A stretch of 64,000 bases of DNA from Pantoea sp. At-9b. Lineage in GTDB: Bacteria > Pseudomonadota > Gammaproteobacteria > Enterobacterales > Enterobacteriaceae. Below the pieces are notes generated by a model, which worked only from the letters and a program-made list of their open reading frames with translations, ran no database searches and was not told the origin of the DNA. The DNA lies in the NCBI RefSeq assembly GCF_000175935.2, contig NC_014837.1:868001-932000 (forward strand), written 5' to 3'. Shown piece after piece: positions 35,812 through 49,566 of the stretch (the first letter of the stretch is position 1; each line of letters opens with the position of its first letter). Position numbers and translations under genes: made by a program.

Positions 35812-36209
35812 TGATTGGCAACTTTCAGCGCAGAACCCTGGCAGATGGCCTGACGGTAGCAACCCGGAGTGCTGGAGACGATTTCGCATTTATGCAGGAG
35901 CACGGCGTTCGCCTTCATCCCGGCAGCTCTGAGTTGCAGGCGTTTACGGGCCGTGTTGAGGTTCGGTGGTGAATCCTGGGTGCTGCTCTGGCAATCATCA
36001 CCAGACACTTCACCGAGGTCACGGAAAGGTTTGCTGACCAAATCGGTCGCATCCGTGTAAATCTTCACCGGGGCCGGACGCGGTGCAGGGCGGCGTTCCG
36101 GTTCGCTGGATTGCTGCTGCGGGTGCGATGAAGCACTGCTTATCGGGTGATATTCACGCACACACCCGGTCAGCATCAATGCTAACAAGCAGAGCGGTAA
36201 AAAACGCAT
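35808..36209 (-). CDS. rcsF: RcsF, outer-membrane stress-sensing lipoprotein
   Basis: 133 residues. It senses envelope damage and activates the Rcs phosphorelay through IgaA; it is threaded through OMPs by BamA, also encoded here. The lipobox LTGC places the lipidated cysteine at residue 16. A proline-rich linker follows. The four disulfide cysteines in GDDCQSS, HKCEI, PGCYRQAIC are conserved. It shares 4 bp with trmO. Confidence 0.94.
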   Translation of the reverse strand: MRFLPLCLLALMLTGCVREYHPISSASSHPQQQSSEPERRPAPRPAPVKIYTDATDLVSKPFRDLGEVSGDDCQSSTQDSPPNLNTARKRLQLRAAGMKANAVLLHKCEIVSSTPGCYRQAICQGSALKVANQ

Positions 36210-36289
36210 GGCAACATCCTCATGTTTTAAAAAGTGGCGTTATTGAAACAAGGACAACCGTAAATAACAAGTCAGCTGCCACAACCGGC

Positions 36290-36315
36290 AAAAGAAAGGG
36301 CGGCCGAAGCCGCCC
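36290..36315 (-). terminator. terminator of metNIQ
   Basis: Stem GGGCGGC/GCCGCCC with TTCG loop (minus strand), then TTTCTTTT, 21 bp after the metQ stop. Confidence 0.85.
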
Positions 36316-36336
36316 TGGATGTCAGGAGAAGGGAGA

Positions 36337-37152
36337 TTACCAGCCCTTCACTGCACCACCGTTGAAGATTTTGTTCGCGGCTTCCGCGACTTCGTCAGAC
36401 TGGTAAGCCTGAACAAATTTCTTCACGTTTTCAGCATCTTTGTTGTCTTCACGGCTGACGATCAGGTTCACGTAAGGTGAATCTTTATCTTCAACGAAGA
36501 TACCGTCTTTCGCCGGAGTCAGGCCGATCTGGCTGGCGTAAGTGGTGTTGATCACGGCCAGCGCAATCTGCTGATCGTCCAGTGAACGCGGCAACTGCGG
36601 CGCTTCCAGCTCAACAATCTTCAGGTTTTTCGGGTTTTCAGTGATATCCAGTGCGGTCGGCAGCAGGCCAACACCGTCTTTCAGTTTGATCAGACCCACT
36701 TTCTGCAACAGCAGCAGTGAACGGCCGAGGTTAGTCGGGTCATTCGGGATAGCGATCTGAGCGCCGTTTTGCAGCTCATCCAGCGATTTGATCTTTTTGG
36801 AGTAACCGGCAATCGGGTAAACGAAGGTGTTGCCAACCGGCACCAGCTTGTAACCGCGATCTTTGATCTGCTGATCCAGATACGGTTTATGCTGGAAGGC
36901 GTTGACGTCGATATCGCCTTTGCTCAGTGCTTCGTTCGGCAGAACGTAGTCGTTGAAGGTGACCAATTCAACATCCAGGCCATATTTCTCTTTCGCGACT
37001 TTCTGTGCCGTTTCAGCAACCTGCTGCTCGGCGCCAACAATCACACCCACTTTAATGTGGTTTGGATCTTTGGCTTTCTGATCGCATCCGGCCAGCGCAA
37101 TCACGCCAATCAGCGCGCCCACAGCGGCAATCTTTTTAAATGTAAAAGACAT
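36337..37152 (-). CDS. metQ: MetQ, methionine-binding lipoprotein
   Basis: 271 residues, substrate-binding component of the D/L-methionine ABC importer. The lipobox LAGC gives a lipidated cysteine at 23. The NlpA-family core includes NHIKVGVIVGAEQQVAE and IPNDPTNLGRSLLLLQ. Third gene of metN-metI-metQ, 36 bp after metI. Confidence 0.96.
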   Translation of the reverse strand: MSFTFKKIAAVGALIGVIALAGCDQKAKDPNHIKVGVIVGAEQQVAETAQKVAKEKYGLDVELVTFNDYVLPNEALSKGDIDVNAFQHKPYLDQQIKDRGYKLVPVGNTFVYPIAGYSKKIKSLDELQNGAQIAIPNDPTNLGRSLLLLQKVGLIKLKDGVGLLPTALDITENPKNLKIVELEAPQLPRSLDDQQIALAVINTTYASQIGLTPAKDGIFVEDKDSPYVNLIVSREDNKDAENVKKFVQAYQSDEVAEAANKIFNGGAVKGW

Positions 37153-37188
37153 ATCCTTTCCTTAATAGAGAATATTGATATTGCTTGC

Positions 37189-37842
37189 TTACTTATGGGA
37201 CACAGCACGCACGATGCGGTCGCCACAGAATTGGATTAAATAAACCAGTACCACCAACAGCACCAGTACGGTATTCATCACGGTGGCGTTATAGCCAATG
37301 TAACCATACTGATAGCCGATCTGACCGAGTCCGCCAGCGCCCACGGCACCGCCCATCGCGGAATAACCAACCAGCGTAATCAGGGTAATTGTAGCGGCAT
37401 TCACTAGCCCTGGCAGGGCTTCCGGCAGTAACACCTTACGCACGATTTGTAATGGTGTGGCACCCATCGCGCGTGACGCTTCGATCAACCCGGTGGGCAG
37501 CTCAAGCAGGGCGTTTTCCACCATACGGGCGATAAACGGCGCGGCACCGACGGTCAGCGGTACAATCGCGGCCTGCAATCCAATCGAGGTGCCGACGATC
37601 GCGCGGGTAAAAGGAATCATCCATACCAGCAGGATAATGAACGGGATGGAGCGGAAGATATTTACCAGCGCCGAGAGTACGCGATACAGTGCACCGTTCG
37701 CCAGAATCTGGCCAGGACGCGTGACGTATAGCAGTACGCCGACCGGCAGACCGAGTACAAAACCAAAGAAGCCGGAGACAAAGGTCATCATCAGCGTTTC
37801 CCAAATGCCACGTCCCAGTAGCCACATCATCGCTTCAGACAT
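37189..37842 (-). CDS. metI: MetI, methionine ABC transporter permease
   Basis: 217 residues with about five membrane helices. The ABC-permease EAA loop is [25 protein letters not shown] (given in two parts: [10 protein letters not shown] and [10 protein letters not shown]). It overlaps metN by 8 bp. Confidence 0.96.
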   Translation of the reverse strand: MSEAMMWLLGRGIWETLMMTFVSGFFGFVLGLPVGVLLYVTRPGQILANGALYRVLSALVNIFRSIPFIILLVWMIPFTRAIVGTSIGLQAAIVPLTVGAAPFIARMVENALLELPTGLIEASRAMGATPLQIVRKVLLPEALPGLVNAATITLITLVGYSAMGGAVGAGGLGQIGYQYGYIGYNATVMNTVLVLLVVLVYLIQFCGDRIVRAVSHK

Positions 37843-38866
37843 AACCCAGTACCTCTACTTTCACGTGATTCTCTTTCAGCCAGGCAATGGCGGCTTGTGT
37901 ATCCATTTCACTGCCGTCCATCTCGGCCAGCATGATGCCGAATTTCACGCCACCGGCGTAATCCATCTGCGCGCTAATGATATTGTTGTTAACGTTGAAG
38001 CGACGTGCCGCTTCCGACAGCAGGGGCGCATCCACTGACTTGCCGGTGAATTCCAGGCGTAATAAAGGCACGGTTGCGGTTCCAGACTGGGCCGACATCC
38101 GCTGCTGGTAATCGTCGGGAATATCGAGATGCAAAGTTGACTGAATAAACTGCTGCGCCAGCGGGGTTTTCGGATGAGAAAACACTTCGCTTACGGTGTC
38201 TTGTTCAATCAGTTCACCCTGGCTGATTACCGCGACCTGATCACAGATGCGCTTCACCACATCCATTTCATGGGTGATCAGCAGAATGGTCAGGCCAAGA
38301 CGGCGATTGATATCCTTCAGCAACTCCAGGATGGAGCGGGTGGTTGCCGGGTCCAGGGCGCTGGTGGCTTCGTCACACAACAGCACTTTAGGATTGCTGG
38401 CCAGTGCGCGGGCAATGGCGACACGTTGCTTTTGACCACCGGACAGATTGGCGGGCCATGCATCATGTTTATCTGCCAGACCGACCAGATCGAGCAACTC
38501 GCTGACGCGTTGTTTAATCTGTTCGCGTGAAAGATTACCCAGCTCGAGCGGTAAAGCGACATTGCCGGCAACGGTGCGCGAGTTCATCAGGTTAAAATGC
38601 TGGAAGATCATGCCAATCTGGCGGCGTGTCCGCGTCAGCTGGCTGGCAGAAAGCGCCGTCAGATCCTGGCCATCGACCCATACCCGGCCTGACGTTGGAC
38701 GCTCCAGCAGATTGACGCAGCGAATAAGTGTACTTTTACCGGCACCGGATGCACCGATGACGCCATAAATCTGTCCGGCAGGCACGTGCAGGCTGACGTT
38801 GGATAACGCCTGAATCGTGCGTGAGCCTTGCTGGAACACTTTGCTAATATTTTCGAGTTTAATCAT
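37835..38866 (-). CDS. metN: MetN, methionine ABC transporter ATPase
   Basis: 343 residues. Walker [10 protein letters not shown] is at 38-46, signature [15 protein letters not shown] near 140 and Walker [13 protein letters not shown] follow. The C-terminal ~80 residues form the NIL/ACT-like domain that binds methionine and causes trans-inhibition of import. First gene of the operon, preceded by a MetJ-type operator. Confidence 0.97.
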   Translation of the reverse strand: MIKLENISKVFQQGSRTIQALSNVSLHVPAGQIYGVIGASGAGKSTLIRCVNLLERPTSGRVWVDGQDLTALSASQLTRTRRQIGMIFQHFNLMNSRTVAGNVALPLELGNLSREQIKQRVSELLDLVGLADKHDAWPANLSGGQKQRVAIARALASNPKVLLCDEATSALDPATTRSILELLKDINRRLGLTILLITHEMDVVKRICDQVAVISQGELIEQDTVSEVFSHPKTPLAQQFIQSTLHLDIPDDYQQRMSAQSGTATVPLLRLEFTGKSVDAPLLSEAARRFNVNNNIISAQMDYAGGVKFGIMLAEMDGSEMDTQAAIAWLKENHVKVEVLGYV

Positions 38867-38949
38867 TAGGTTAATTATTATCGTGTTGCGTTGTCCGTGG
38901 TGTTTCGGGTTTCATCTGGCTACGCCGTGTGAAATCTGGATGGATGGTA

Positions 38950-38965
38950 AGGCATCCAGACGGCT
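38950..38965 (-). promoter_or_regulatory. MetJ operator (met box pair) upstream of metN
   Basis: On the minus strand two adjacent 8-mers, AGCCGTCT and GGATGCCT, match the MetJ consensus AGACGTCT at 7/8 and 5/8. Location about 85 bp upstream of metN fits methionine repression by MetJ. Confidence 0.6.
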
Positions 38966-39054
38966 AAATCAATGAAAGTCATTCAATCTGCCATTCTCTC
39001 AGTATGCGCAATCATGCGATACTGACCGGCAATTTTTGCAGCAGGAGTTTCTAC

Positions 39055-39615
39055 GTGGCGAACAAAGTCCCGGCTATTTTTCTTGATCGTGATGGCACAT
39101 TGAATGTCGATCACGGCTATGTCCATGAGATCGATAATTTTCAGTTTATTGATGGCACCATTGAGGCGTTGCAGGCGCTGAAAAAAATGGGCTATGCATT
39201 GGTACTGGTCACCAATCAGTCGGGCATTGCGCGCGGCATGTTTACTGAAGACCAGTTCATGCAGTTGACCGAGTGGATGGACTGGTCCCTGGCGGACCGT
39301 GATGTTGATCTCGACGGCATCTATTTTTGCCCGCATTTACCGGATGCGACGGTTGAAGAGTACCGCCAGCAATGTGACTGCCGTAAACCGCAGCCCGGCA
39401 TGCTGCTTTCAGCGCAAAAGCATCTGCATATAGATATGGCTGCTTCTTATATGGTTGGCGATAAACTGGAAGATATGCAGGCGGCGCAAGCGGCAGGTGT
39501 TGGCACGAAAGTATTAGTGCGGACGGGTAAACCGGTGACAGCGGAAGGCGAAGCGGTTGCAGATTGGGTGATTGATAGCCTGGCTGACCTGCCGGAACGT
39601 ATTAAAAAGGGCTAA
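39055..39615 (+). CDS. gmhB: GmhB, heptose-1,7-bisphosphate 7-phosphatase
   Basis: 186 residues (E. coli 191). A HAD phosphatase making D-glycero-D-manno-heptose 1-phosphate for the LPS core. The nucleophile and acid are D11 and D13 in FLDRDGTLN; a zinc-binding set is seen in CPHLP and [10 protein letters not shown]. The start is GTG at 39055 behind GCAGGAG; an in-frame ATG at 39004 lacks the family N-terminus. Divergent from metN. Confidence 0.95.
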   Translation: MANKVPAIFLDRDGTLNVDHGYVHEIDNFQFIDGTIEALQALKKMGYALVLVTNQSGIARGMFTEDQFMQLTEWMDWSLADRDVDLDGIYFCPHLPDATVEEYRQQCDCRKPQPGMLLSAQKHLHIDMAASYMVGDKLEDMQAAQAAGVGTKVLVRTGKPVTAEGEAVADWVIDSLADLPERIKKG

Positions 39616-39670
39616 AAACGGGCCTTTTGCACAAATTTCAGCCGAACAGTAAAAAAGTTGAAATTTACGC

Positions 39671-39698
39671 TTGCGCTTCGTCAGAGTCTCCCTATAAT
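39671..39698 (+). promoter_or_regulatory. rrn P1 promoter
   Basis: -35 TTGCGC, 16-bp spacer, -10 TATAAT, then the GC-rich discriminator GCGCC. AT-rich DNA just upstream (39646-39668) is a probable UP element. Architecture is that of a growth-rate- and ppGpp-controlled rRNA promoter. The 379 bp from gmhB to 16S hold only promoters and leader. Confidence 0.85.
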
Positions 39699-39788
39699 GC
39701 GCCTCCACTGACACGGCAAGCGGCAACGCAGACGGTCAGCGAGGGACGAAGTGATTCATCCCGCCAGAGAAAAATCTCGAAAAAGAGA

Positions 39789-39816
39789 TTGACTCTGAAG
39801 GAGGAAAGCGTAATAT
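39789..39816 (+). promoter_or_regulatory. rrn P2 promoter
   Basis: -35 TTGACT (39789-39794), 16-bp spacer, -10 TAATAT (39811-39816), 118 bp downstream of P1, as usual for tandem rrn promoters. Confidence 0.75.
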
Positions 39817-39855
39817 ACGCCACCTCGCGACAGACGGTTAACCCGCTGCTCGCAC

Positions 39856-39867
39856 TGCTCTTTAACA
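39856..39867 (+). promoter_or_regulatory. rrn leader boxA antitermination site
   Basis: TGCTCTTTAACA matches boxA, where NusB/S10 load for rRNA antitermination. A second copy lies in the 16S-23S spacer. Confidence 0.8.
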
Positions 39868-39994
39868 ATTTATCAGACAATCTGTGTGGGCACTCGCAGG
39901 ATTGATATCAAAAGTCTACGGACTTAAAAAATATCAAGTCTCAAGAGTGAACACGTAATTCATTACGAAGTTTAATTCTTTGAGCATCAAACTT

Positions 39995-41537
<1,543 letters not shown>

Positions 41538-41611
41538 CCTGAAGATACCTTCCTTCGAAGTGCTCACACAGATTGTCTGATGAAAAAGTAACGAGCAGAA
41601 AAAACCTCTAC

Positions 41612-41688
<77 letters not shown>

Positions 41689-41791
41689 AATTTCTCCTCA
41701 TGCTGCGTTATGCGCGCGGTCGTTTACCTGAGTAAACTTCCCTTCCGCATGCCTTGCCTGAGAAGAAATTACATTCTTCATGTAAGAATGT
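41689..41791 (+). other. expanded spacer between tRNA-Ile and tRNA-Ala with nested hairpins
   Basis: The Ile-Ala spacer is 146 bp, longer than the ~40 bp common in E. coli. It holds a 12-bp inverted repeat with one mismatch (41689-41700 with 41759-41770), an inner perfect GTTTAC/GTAAAC hairpin (41722-41737), and a separate 8-bp stem ACATTCTT/AAGAATGT (41771-41791). Probably removed during pre-rRNA processing. Confidence 0.6.
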
Positions 41792-41834
41792 TAACTCGGT
41801 TGAGTGGTAGTAGTGGTCTCTGCAGTAACTGTAT

Positions 41835-41910
41835 GGGGCTATAGCTCAGCTGGGAGAGCGCCTGCCTTGCACGCAGGAGGTCAGCGGTTCGATCCCGCTT
41901 AGCTCCACCA
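41835..41910 (+). tRNA. alaV: tRNA-Ala (TGC)
   Basis: 76 bp, GGGGCTATAGCTCAGCTGGG start, anticodon TGC in CTTGCAC, encoded CCA. Second spacer tRNA of the rrn operon. Confidence 0.98.
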
Positions 41911-41964
41911 TTACAGTACTTCAATACTTCAGAGCGTACCGGAAACGGTGTGCTGCGAAGTATT

Positions 41965-41976
41965 TGCTCTTTAACA
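41965..41976 (+). promoter_or_regulatory. spacer boxA
   Basis: TGCTCTTTAACA, same as the leader boxA, 128 bp before 23S. Re-loads the antitermination complex for 23S transcription. Confidence 0.75.
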
Positions 41977-42104
41977 ATCCGGAACAAGCTGAAAATTTGA
42001 AACGACACGTTGTTTCATTTCTCCGTAATAAGAAATGAAAGCGATGTGTTCGAGTCTCTCAAATGCTTGCAGTCTGCATGCGTGAAAACGCCTGTGGGTT
42101 GTGA

Positions 42105-45007
<2,903 letters not shown>

Positions 45008-45110
45008 ACAACGCCAGAGGCGTTTTGAGTTGAGAGACGCAAGAATTTTCAGCATTGTTCAAACGGATTGATTCGTATGGCCTGTGAGGGCGGTGCGGAT
45101 AAACAGAATT

Positions 45111-45230
45111 TGCCTGGCGGCTGTAGCGCGGTGGTCCCACCTGACCCCATGCCGAACTCAGAAGTGAAACGCCGTAGCGCCGATGGTAGTGTGGGGTCTC
45201 CCCATGCGAGAGTAGGGAACTGCCAGGCAT
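45111..45230 (+). rRNA. rrf: 5S ribosomal RNA
   Basis: 120 bp, TGCCTGGCGGC to GCCAGGCAT; the termini pair as expected. Confidence 0.99.
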
Positions 45231-45302
45231 CAATTTAAGGTACTTGCCCGAAAGGGTAACACCGGTTATCAGCGAGACCCCGCTGGTAATGCAGTATTCG
45301 GT

Positions 45303-45379
45303 GGTGCGGTAGTTCAGTCGGTTAGAATACCGGCCTGTCACGCCGGGGGTCGCGGGTTCGAGTCCCGTCCGCACCGCCA
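45303..45379 (+). tRNA. aspU: tRNA-Asp (GTC), distal gene of rrn operon
   Basis: 77 bp, GGTGCGGTAGTTCAGTCGG start, anticodon GTC in CTGTCAC, CCGCACC-G-CCA end. Identical in sequence to the second copy at 53924. Position as aspU in E. coli rrnH. Confidence 0.98.
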
Positions 45380-45390
45380 CTCTCTTGATT

Positions 45391-45418
45391 AGCCCTGACT
45401 GAAAAGTCAGGGCTTTTT
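45391..45418 (+). terminator. rrn operon terminator
   Basis: A 10-bp perfect stem AGCCCTGACT/AGTCAGGGCT with GAAA loop running into five T, 11 bp after tRNA-Asp. Confidence 0.92.
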
Positions 45419-45550
45419 CATTTATGCATTTCTGCCTCAGATTGTTGACTGAAACGCAAAATTCCTCTGCTTATCAGCGGATTTTTCGGCAACAAAGAAG
45501 CTGTCACAATGATCTCATCGAAAACAATTCCGCTCAACGATGAGGAAATC

Positions 45551-46354
45551 ATGACAATCCCCGCTTTTGGTTTAGGTACTTTCCGTCTGCAAGACGATGT
45601 GGTTATCCATTCGGTTAAAACCGCACTTGAACTTGGCTATCGTACAATCGATACCGCACAAATCTATGAAAATGAAGCCGCTGTTGGTCAGGCGATAGCC
45701 GAAAGCGGTGTTGCACGTAACGAGCTGTTCGTGACCACCAAGATCTGGGTTGAAAACCTCTCTGCCGATAAGTTGATCCCCAGCCTCAAAGAGAGCCTGG
45801 CGAAGCTGCGCACCGATTATGTGGATCTCACCCTGATCCACTGGCCGTCGCCGGGAGGCGCTGTTTCAGTAAAAGAAAGCATGCAGGCATTACTGGCAGC
45901 CAAAGAAGCGGGCCTGACGCGTCAGATTGGTATCTCCAACTTCCCGATTACGCTAATGAAAGAAGCTATTGACGCTGTTGGTGTGGAGCATATTGCGACT
46001 AACCAGATTGAGCTGCACCCGTATTTGCAAAATGAGCAGGTGGTGAAGTTCGCCCGGGAACAGGGAATCCACATTACTTCTTATATGACACTGGCTTATG
46101 GTGAAGCGCTGAAAGATGCAGTGATTCAAACCATCGCGCAGAAGCATCAGGCAACACCGGCGCAGGTGGTGCTGGCATGGGCGATGCAGTTGGGTTATGC
46201 CGTCATTCCGTCATCTACCAAACGTGACAATCTTGCCGGAAACCTGCATGCACAGACATTACAGCTGGACCAGGATGATATGGAAAAGATCCACGCGCTG
46301 AATCGTGATCAGCGTTTGGTCAGCCCGGATGGACTGGCACCGGCCTGGGATTAA
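45551..46354 (+). CDS. dkgB: DkgB, 2,5-diketo-D-gluconate reductase B / methylglyoxal reductase
   Basis: 267 residues, NADPH-dependent aldo-keto reductase that reduces 2,5-diketogluconate and also methylglyoxal. The catalytic set is D and Y in [11 protein letters not shown] in TTKIW and H in LIHWP; the NADPH motif PSSTKRDNL is near residue 220. ATG at 45551 gives [16 protein letters not shown], the E. coli start, with GAGGAAATC upstream; a longer frame from 45509 is not supported. Position after rrn is as in E. coli. Confidence 0.95.
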   Translation: MTIPAFGLGTFRLQDDVVIHSVKTALELGYRTIDTAQIYENEAAVGQAIAESGVARNELFVTTKIWVENLSADKLIPSLKESLAKLRTDYVDLTLIHWPSPGGAVSVKESMQALLAAKEAGLTRQIGISNFPITLMKEAIDAVGVEHIATNQIELHPYLQNEQVVKFAREQGIHITSYMTLAYGEALKDAVIQTIAQKHQATPAQVVLAWAMQLGYAVIPSSTKRDNLAGNLHAQTLQLDQDDMEKIHALNRDQRLVSPDGLAPAWD

Positions 46355-46365
46355 ACAAGAAATGA

Positions 46366-47274
46366 TCAGTCCTGGCGACGCCAGGGCTGGTTCTGTACCC
46401 AATCACTGAGAAAATCAATGAATGCCCGTACTCGTTGGCTGACACCAAGATCGCTGTAATATACCGCGTTAAACGGCATTTCAACCGGCAAGCGCTGATC
46501 TGCCAGTAACTCGACAAAAGTCCCGTCGGCAATGTCTTGATCGACCATATAGTCAGACAGACAGGCAATACCATTGTCATCCAGACAAAGTTGTTTGATC
46601 GTTTCCCCGCTGTTCGAAGACATTCCCGGATTAATATCATAAAGTTCACCGTTTTCCTGCGCTACCGGCCAGCGATTCAGACGTAAAGGCTCCACGAACC
46701 CCAGACATTCATGCTGTGCCAAATCGGCCACAGAATGCGGCATCCCCCGCTTTGCCAGATACGCCGGCGTGGCGACCAGTTTGCGATAGCTGATAAATAG
46801 CAGGCGAGCGCGCAGGGTGGAGTCGGTCAACGTCCCCGCACGAATGGCGACATCGACTTTTCGCTCAATAAGATTGATAAAGCTCTCAGAAGAGATCAGC
46901 GAAAGGGTGACATCGGGATAGCGTGCGCGAAAAGGTTTAACCATCGGTAGCAACAAATGCAGGATTACCGGTGTTGCAGCATCAATGCGTAATACGCCGC
47001 GGGGTGCCTGCTGGCGGTCAATTAACTCACTCTCCGCAGTCGACATCTCCTGCATTAATTTCTGTACGCGGCGAAAATAGTGTTCACCTTCATGAGTGAG
47101 GGCCAGTTGGCGCGTCGTTCGGGTCAATAACGCCACACCTAACTTCGTCTCCAGCTTTTTCACGGTCCGGCTGACCGCCGAATTCGCCATATGCAGTTGT
47201 TCAGCAGCACGACTGAAACTTCCGCTTTCCACGACAGCAATAAACACTTTCAGCTCGTCTGATGACGCCTTCAT
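46366..47274 (-). CDS. yafC: YafC, LysR-family regulator
   Basis: 302 residues. The N-terminal helix-turn-helix lies in [20 protein letters not shown], with a linker helix and an effector-binding domain ([18 protein letters not shown] onward). Target genes are unknown. In E. coli yafC faces yafD; here it is divergent from a drug-efflux-type gene with a 99-bp spacer, so it may control that gene and itself. Confidence 0.9.
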   Translation of the reverse strand: MKASSDELKVFIAVVESGSFSRAAEQLHMANSAVSRTVKKLETKLGVALLTRTTRQLALTHEGEHYFRRVQKLMQEMSTAESELIDRQQAPRGVLRIDAATPVILHLLLPMVKPFRARYPDVTLSLISSESFINLIERKVDVAIRAGTLTDSTLRARLLFISYRKLVATPAYLAKRGMPHSVADLAQHECLGFVEPLRLNRWPVAQENGELYDINPGMSSNSGETIKQLCLDDNGIACLSDYMVDQDIADGTFVELLADQRLPVEMPFNAVYYSDLGVSQRVRAFIDFLSDWVQNQPWRRQD

Positions 47275-47373
47275 TATCCCTCCACAGGCAAAAGTCTATT
47301 GTGATTTTGCATCTTTTTGTCATTAAACCATAAGCGGATACTGACGCCCATCAAAACGAATTGGGAGCCAATC

Positions 47374-48552
47374 ATGCCACTTGCACTCTGGGCGCTGACC
47401 ATCAGCGCCTTTGCTATCGGAACCACTGAATTTGTCATCGTCGGGTTGATCCCGACCATCGCGCAACAACTTACGATTACCCTGCCTTCAGCCGGGATGC
47501 TCGTTTCTATCTACGCTCTTGGTGTCGCCGTCGGGGCACCGGTACTGACGGCATTGACCGGGAAATTACCGCGTAAACATTTGCTGATGGGGCTAATGGC
47601 GCTTTTCACCTTGGGCAATCTGGTTGCCTGGCAGGCACCTAACTACGAAACGCTGGTGATTGCCCGACTGCTGACCGGTCTGGCACATGGCGTGTTCTTC
47701 TCGGTAGGATCAACCATCGCCACTAATCTGGTCAGCAAAGAGAAAGCCGCCAGCGCCATCGCGATTATGTTTGGTGGTCTGACGGTTGCCCTGGTAACCG
47801 GCGTGCCATTAGGAACGCTGATCGGGCAGCATTTTGGCTGGCGCGAAAGCTTCCTGGCGGTATCGATGTTGGGGATAATCGCCCTCGTCGCCAGTATGTT
47901 GCTGGTTCCACGCCATATTGCCCAGCCGCCGGTGGCTTCGTTACGACAGCAGGCCCGCGTGTTAACCAATCCCCGTTTGTTGCTGATCTATGCCATTACG
48001 GCTCTGGGTTACGGTGGGGTGTTTACCGCTTTCACTTTTCTGGCACCGATGATGCAGTCGCTGGCAGGCTTCTCACCTTCCGCCGTGAGCGTTATCTTGC
48101 TGGGTTATGGTATCGCAGTGGCAATTGGTAATATCTGGGGCGGTAAGTTGGCGGATCGTCGCGGTGCGGTACCCGCTCTGACGCTGATTTTCGCCGCGCT
48201 GGCGCTATTATTGGGCATCTTCCAGATCACAGCGAGTATGCACTATCTGGCATTGGTCACCGTGGTGGTGATGGGGATCTTTGCCTTTGCCAACGTGCCA
48301 GGTTTGCAGGTTTATGTGGTACAGAAGGCGGAGCGTTACGCACCGGGCGCAGTGGATGTGGCTTCTGGTCTAAATATTGCGGCTTTTAATATTGGTATTG
48401 CGCTGGGTTCTTCTGTGGGCGGCCATATCGTGCAGCATTATGGCTTAGCGCAAACGCCATGGGTGGGGGCAGTGATTGTCTTTATCGCCTTGTTGCTGGT
48501 GCGCCTGAGTGGTTCGCTCGACAGGCCGCGAGCAGTGATGGCAGTCGAATAA
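47374..48552 (+). CDS. MFS (DHA1, AraJ/YdhP-like) efflux transporter
   Basis: 392 residues with about 12 membrane helices. The start MPLALWALTISAFAIGTTEFVI and motif VGLIPTIAQQL are typical of the AraJ/YdhP/NepI branch of DHA1 exporters. The loop 8-9 motif GGKLADRRGAVPAL is present. Substrate cannot be told. ATG at 47374 has GGGAG upstream; the upstream in-frame start at 47317 would add a hydrophilic stretch and is less likely. Not at this place in E. coli; divergent from yafC. Confidence 0.88.
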   Translation: MPLALWALTISAFAIGTTEFVIVGLIPTIAQQLTITLPSAGMLVSIYALGVAVGAPVLTALTGKLPRKHLLMGLMALFTLGNLVAWQAPNYETLVIARLLTGLAHGVFFSVGSTIATNLVSKEKAASAIAIMFGGLTVALVTGVPLGTLIGQHFGWRESFLAVSMLGIIALVASMLLVPRHIAQPPVASLRQQARVLTNPRLLLIYAITALGYGGVFTAFTFLAPMMQSLAGFSPSAVSVILLGYGIAVAIGNIWGGKLADRRGAVPALTLIFAALALLLGIFQITASMHYLALVTVVVMGIFAFANVPGLQVYVVQKAERYAPGAVDVASGLNIAAFNIGIALGSSVGGHIVQHYGLAQTPWVGAVIVFIALLLVRLSGSLDRPRAVMAVE

Positions 48553-48631
48553 TCCTGACTATCAGCCCACGTTCAGGTGGGCTGATGCACTTAAAAGCCG
48601 TTAAGGCCATTCCGACAATCAAGAACACCAA

Positions 48632-48660
48632 TTGAAACCCCGCGCTAAAATCCCTATAAC
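48632..48660 (+). promoter_or_regulatory. promoter upstream of yafD
   Basis: TTGAAA (48632-48637), 17-bp spacer, TATAAC (48655-48660), 40 bp before the yafD start. Confidence 0.55.
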
Positions 48661-48699
48661 AGTCAGGTGAAGTATGTTTGTAATTAGCTAGGCGGTAAA

Positions 48700-49494
48700 G
48701 TGCGGAAAAAAACCTATGCAATGCGTTATGTAGCAGGACAGCCTGCTGAGCGGATCTTTCCGCCAGGAGCGATGCTGCATGTTGGGCAGGCGTTACCGCC
48801 CGGCGCACCACTGACAGCCGACCCGACATTACGGGTATTGGTGTGGAACATCTTTAAACAGCAACGTGCAGACTGGATGTCAGTGCTGCAAGGCTTTGGT
48901 AAGGATGCTCATCTGGTGTTGCTACAGGAAGCGCAAACCACCCCCGAGTTGGTGAGGTTCGCCACCACAAACTATCTGGCTGCCGATCAGGTGCCTGCTT
49001 TTGTCCTGCCACAGCACCCTTCAGGGGTGATGACGCTGGCTTCCGCCCATCCGGTGTACTGCTGCCCCTTACGTGAACGCGAGCCGCTGTTGCGCCTGGC
49101 AAAATCGGCGTTGGTAACGGCTTATCCGCTACCCAATGGCGAAATGTTGATGGTGGTGAATATCCATGCCGTCAATTTCAGCCTCGGTATTGATGTCTAC
49201 AGTAAACAGCTGGGGCCAATTGGGGAGCAAATCCAATACCATCGCGGCCCGGTGATTATGGCCGGTGATTTTAATGCCTGGAGTCGTCAGAGGATGAGAG
49301 CGTTGTTTCGCTTTGCACAGGACATGGCATTGCAGGAAGTGACGTTTACCGATGACCATCGGCGCAAAGCCTTTGGTCGCCCACTGGATTTTGTTTTCTA
49401 CCGTGATATGAAGGTCAGTGAAGCCTCGGTACTGGTGACCCGCGCTTCTGACCATAATCCGTTGCTGGTTGAATTTAACGCCATCCCGCGCTAA
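48700..49494 (+). CDS. yafD: YafD, endonuclease/exonuclease/phosphatase-family protein
   Basis: 264 residues. Catalytic motifs of the EEP fold are present: [19 protein letters not shown] and RASDHNPLL. The N-terminus [18 protein letters not shown] is nearly the same as E. coli YafD, whose substrate is not established. The start is GTG at 48700. The neighbouring E. coli gene yafE (methyltransferase) is missing. Confidence 0.92.
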   Translation: MRKKTYAMRYVAGQPAERIFPPGAMLHVGQALPPGAPLTADPTLRVLVWNIFKQQRADWMSVLQGFGKDAHLVLLQEAQTTPELVRFATTNYLAADQVPAFVLPQHPSGVMTLASAHPVYCCPLREREPLLRLAKSALVTAYPLPNGEMLMVVNIHAVNFSLGIDVYSKQLGPIGEQIQYHRGPVIMAGDFNAWSRQRMRALFRFAQDMALQEVTFTDDHRRKAFGRPLDFVFYRDMKVSEASVLVTRASDHNPLLVEFNAIPR

Positions 49495-49532
49495 CCGCTA
49501 CGCGCAGCAGATTTTTTCATCCGCATAAAAAG

Positions 49533-49559
49533 AAAAAGGCTGACATTTGTCAGCCTTTT
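49533..49559. terminator. bidirectional terminator between yafD and mltD
   Basis: A 12-bp perfect stem AAAAGGCTGACA/TGTCAGCCTTTT; the paired A and T flanks allow termination of both convergent genes. Confidence 0.85.
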
Positions 49560-49566
49560 CGCGCCA

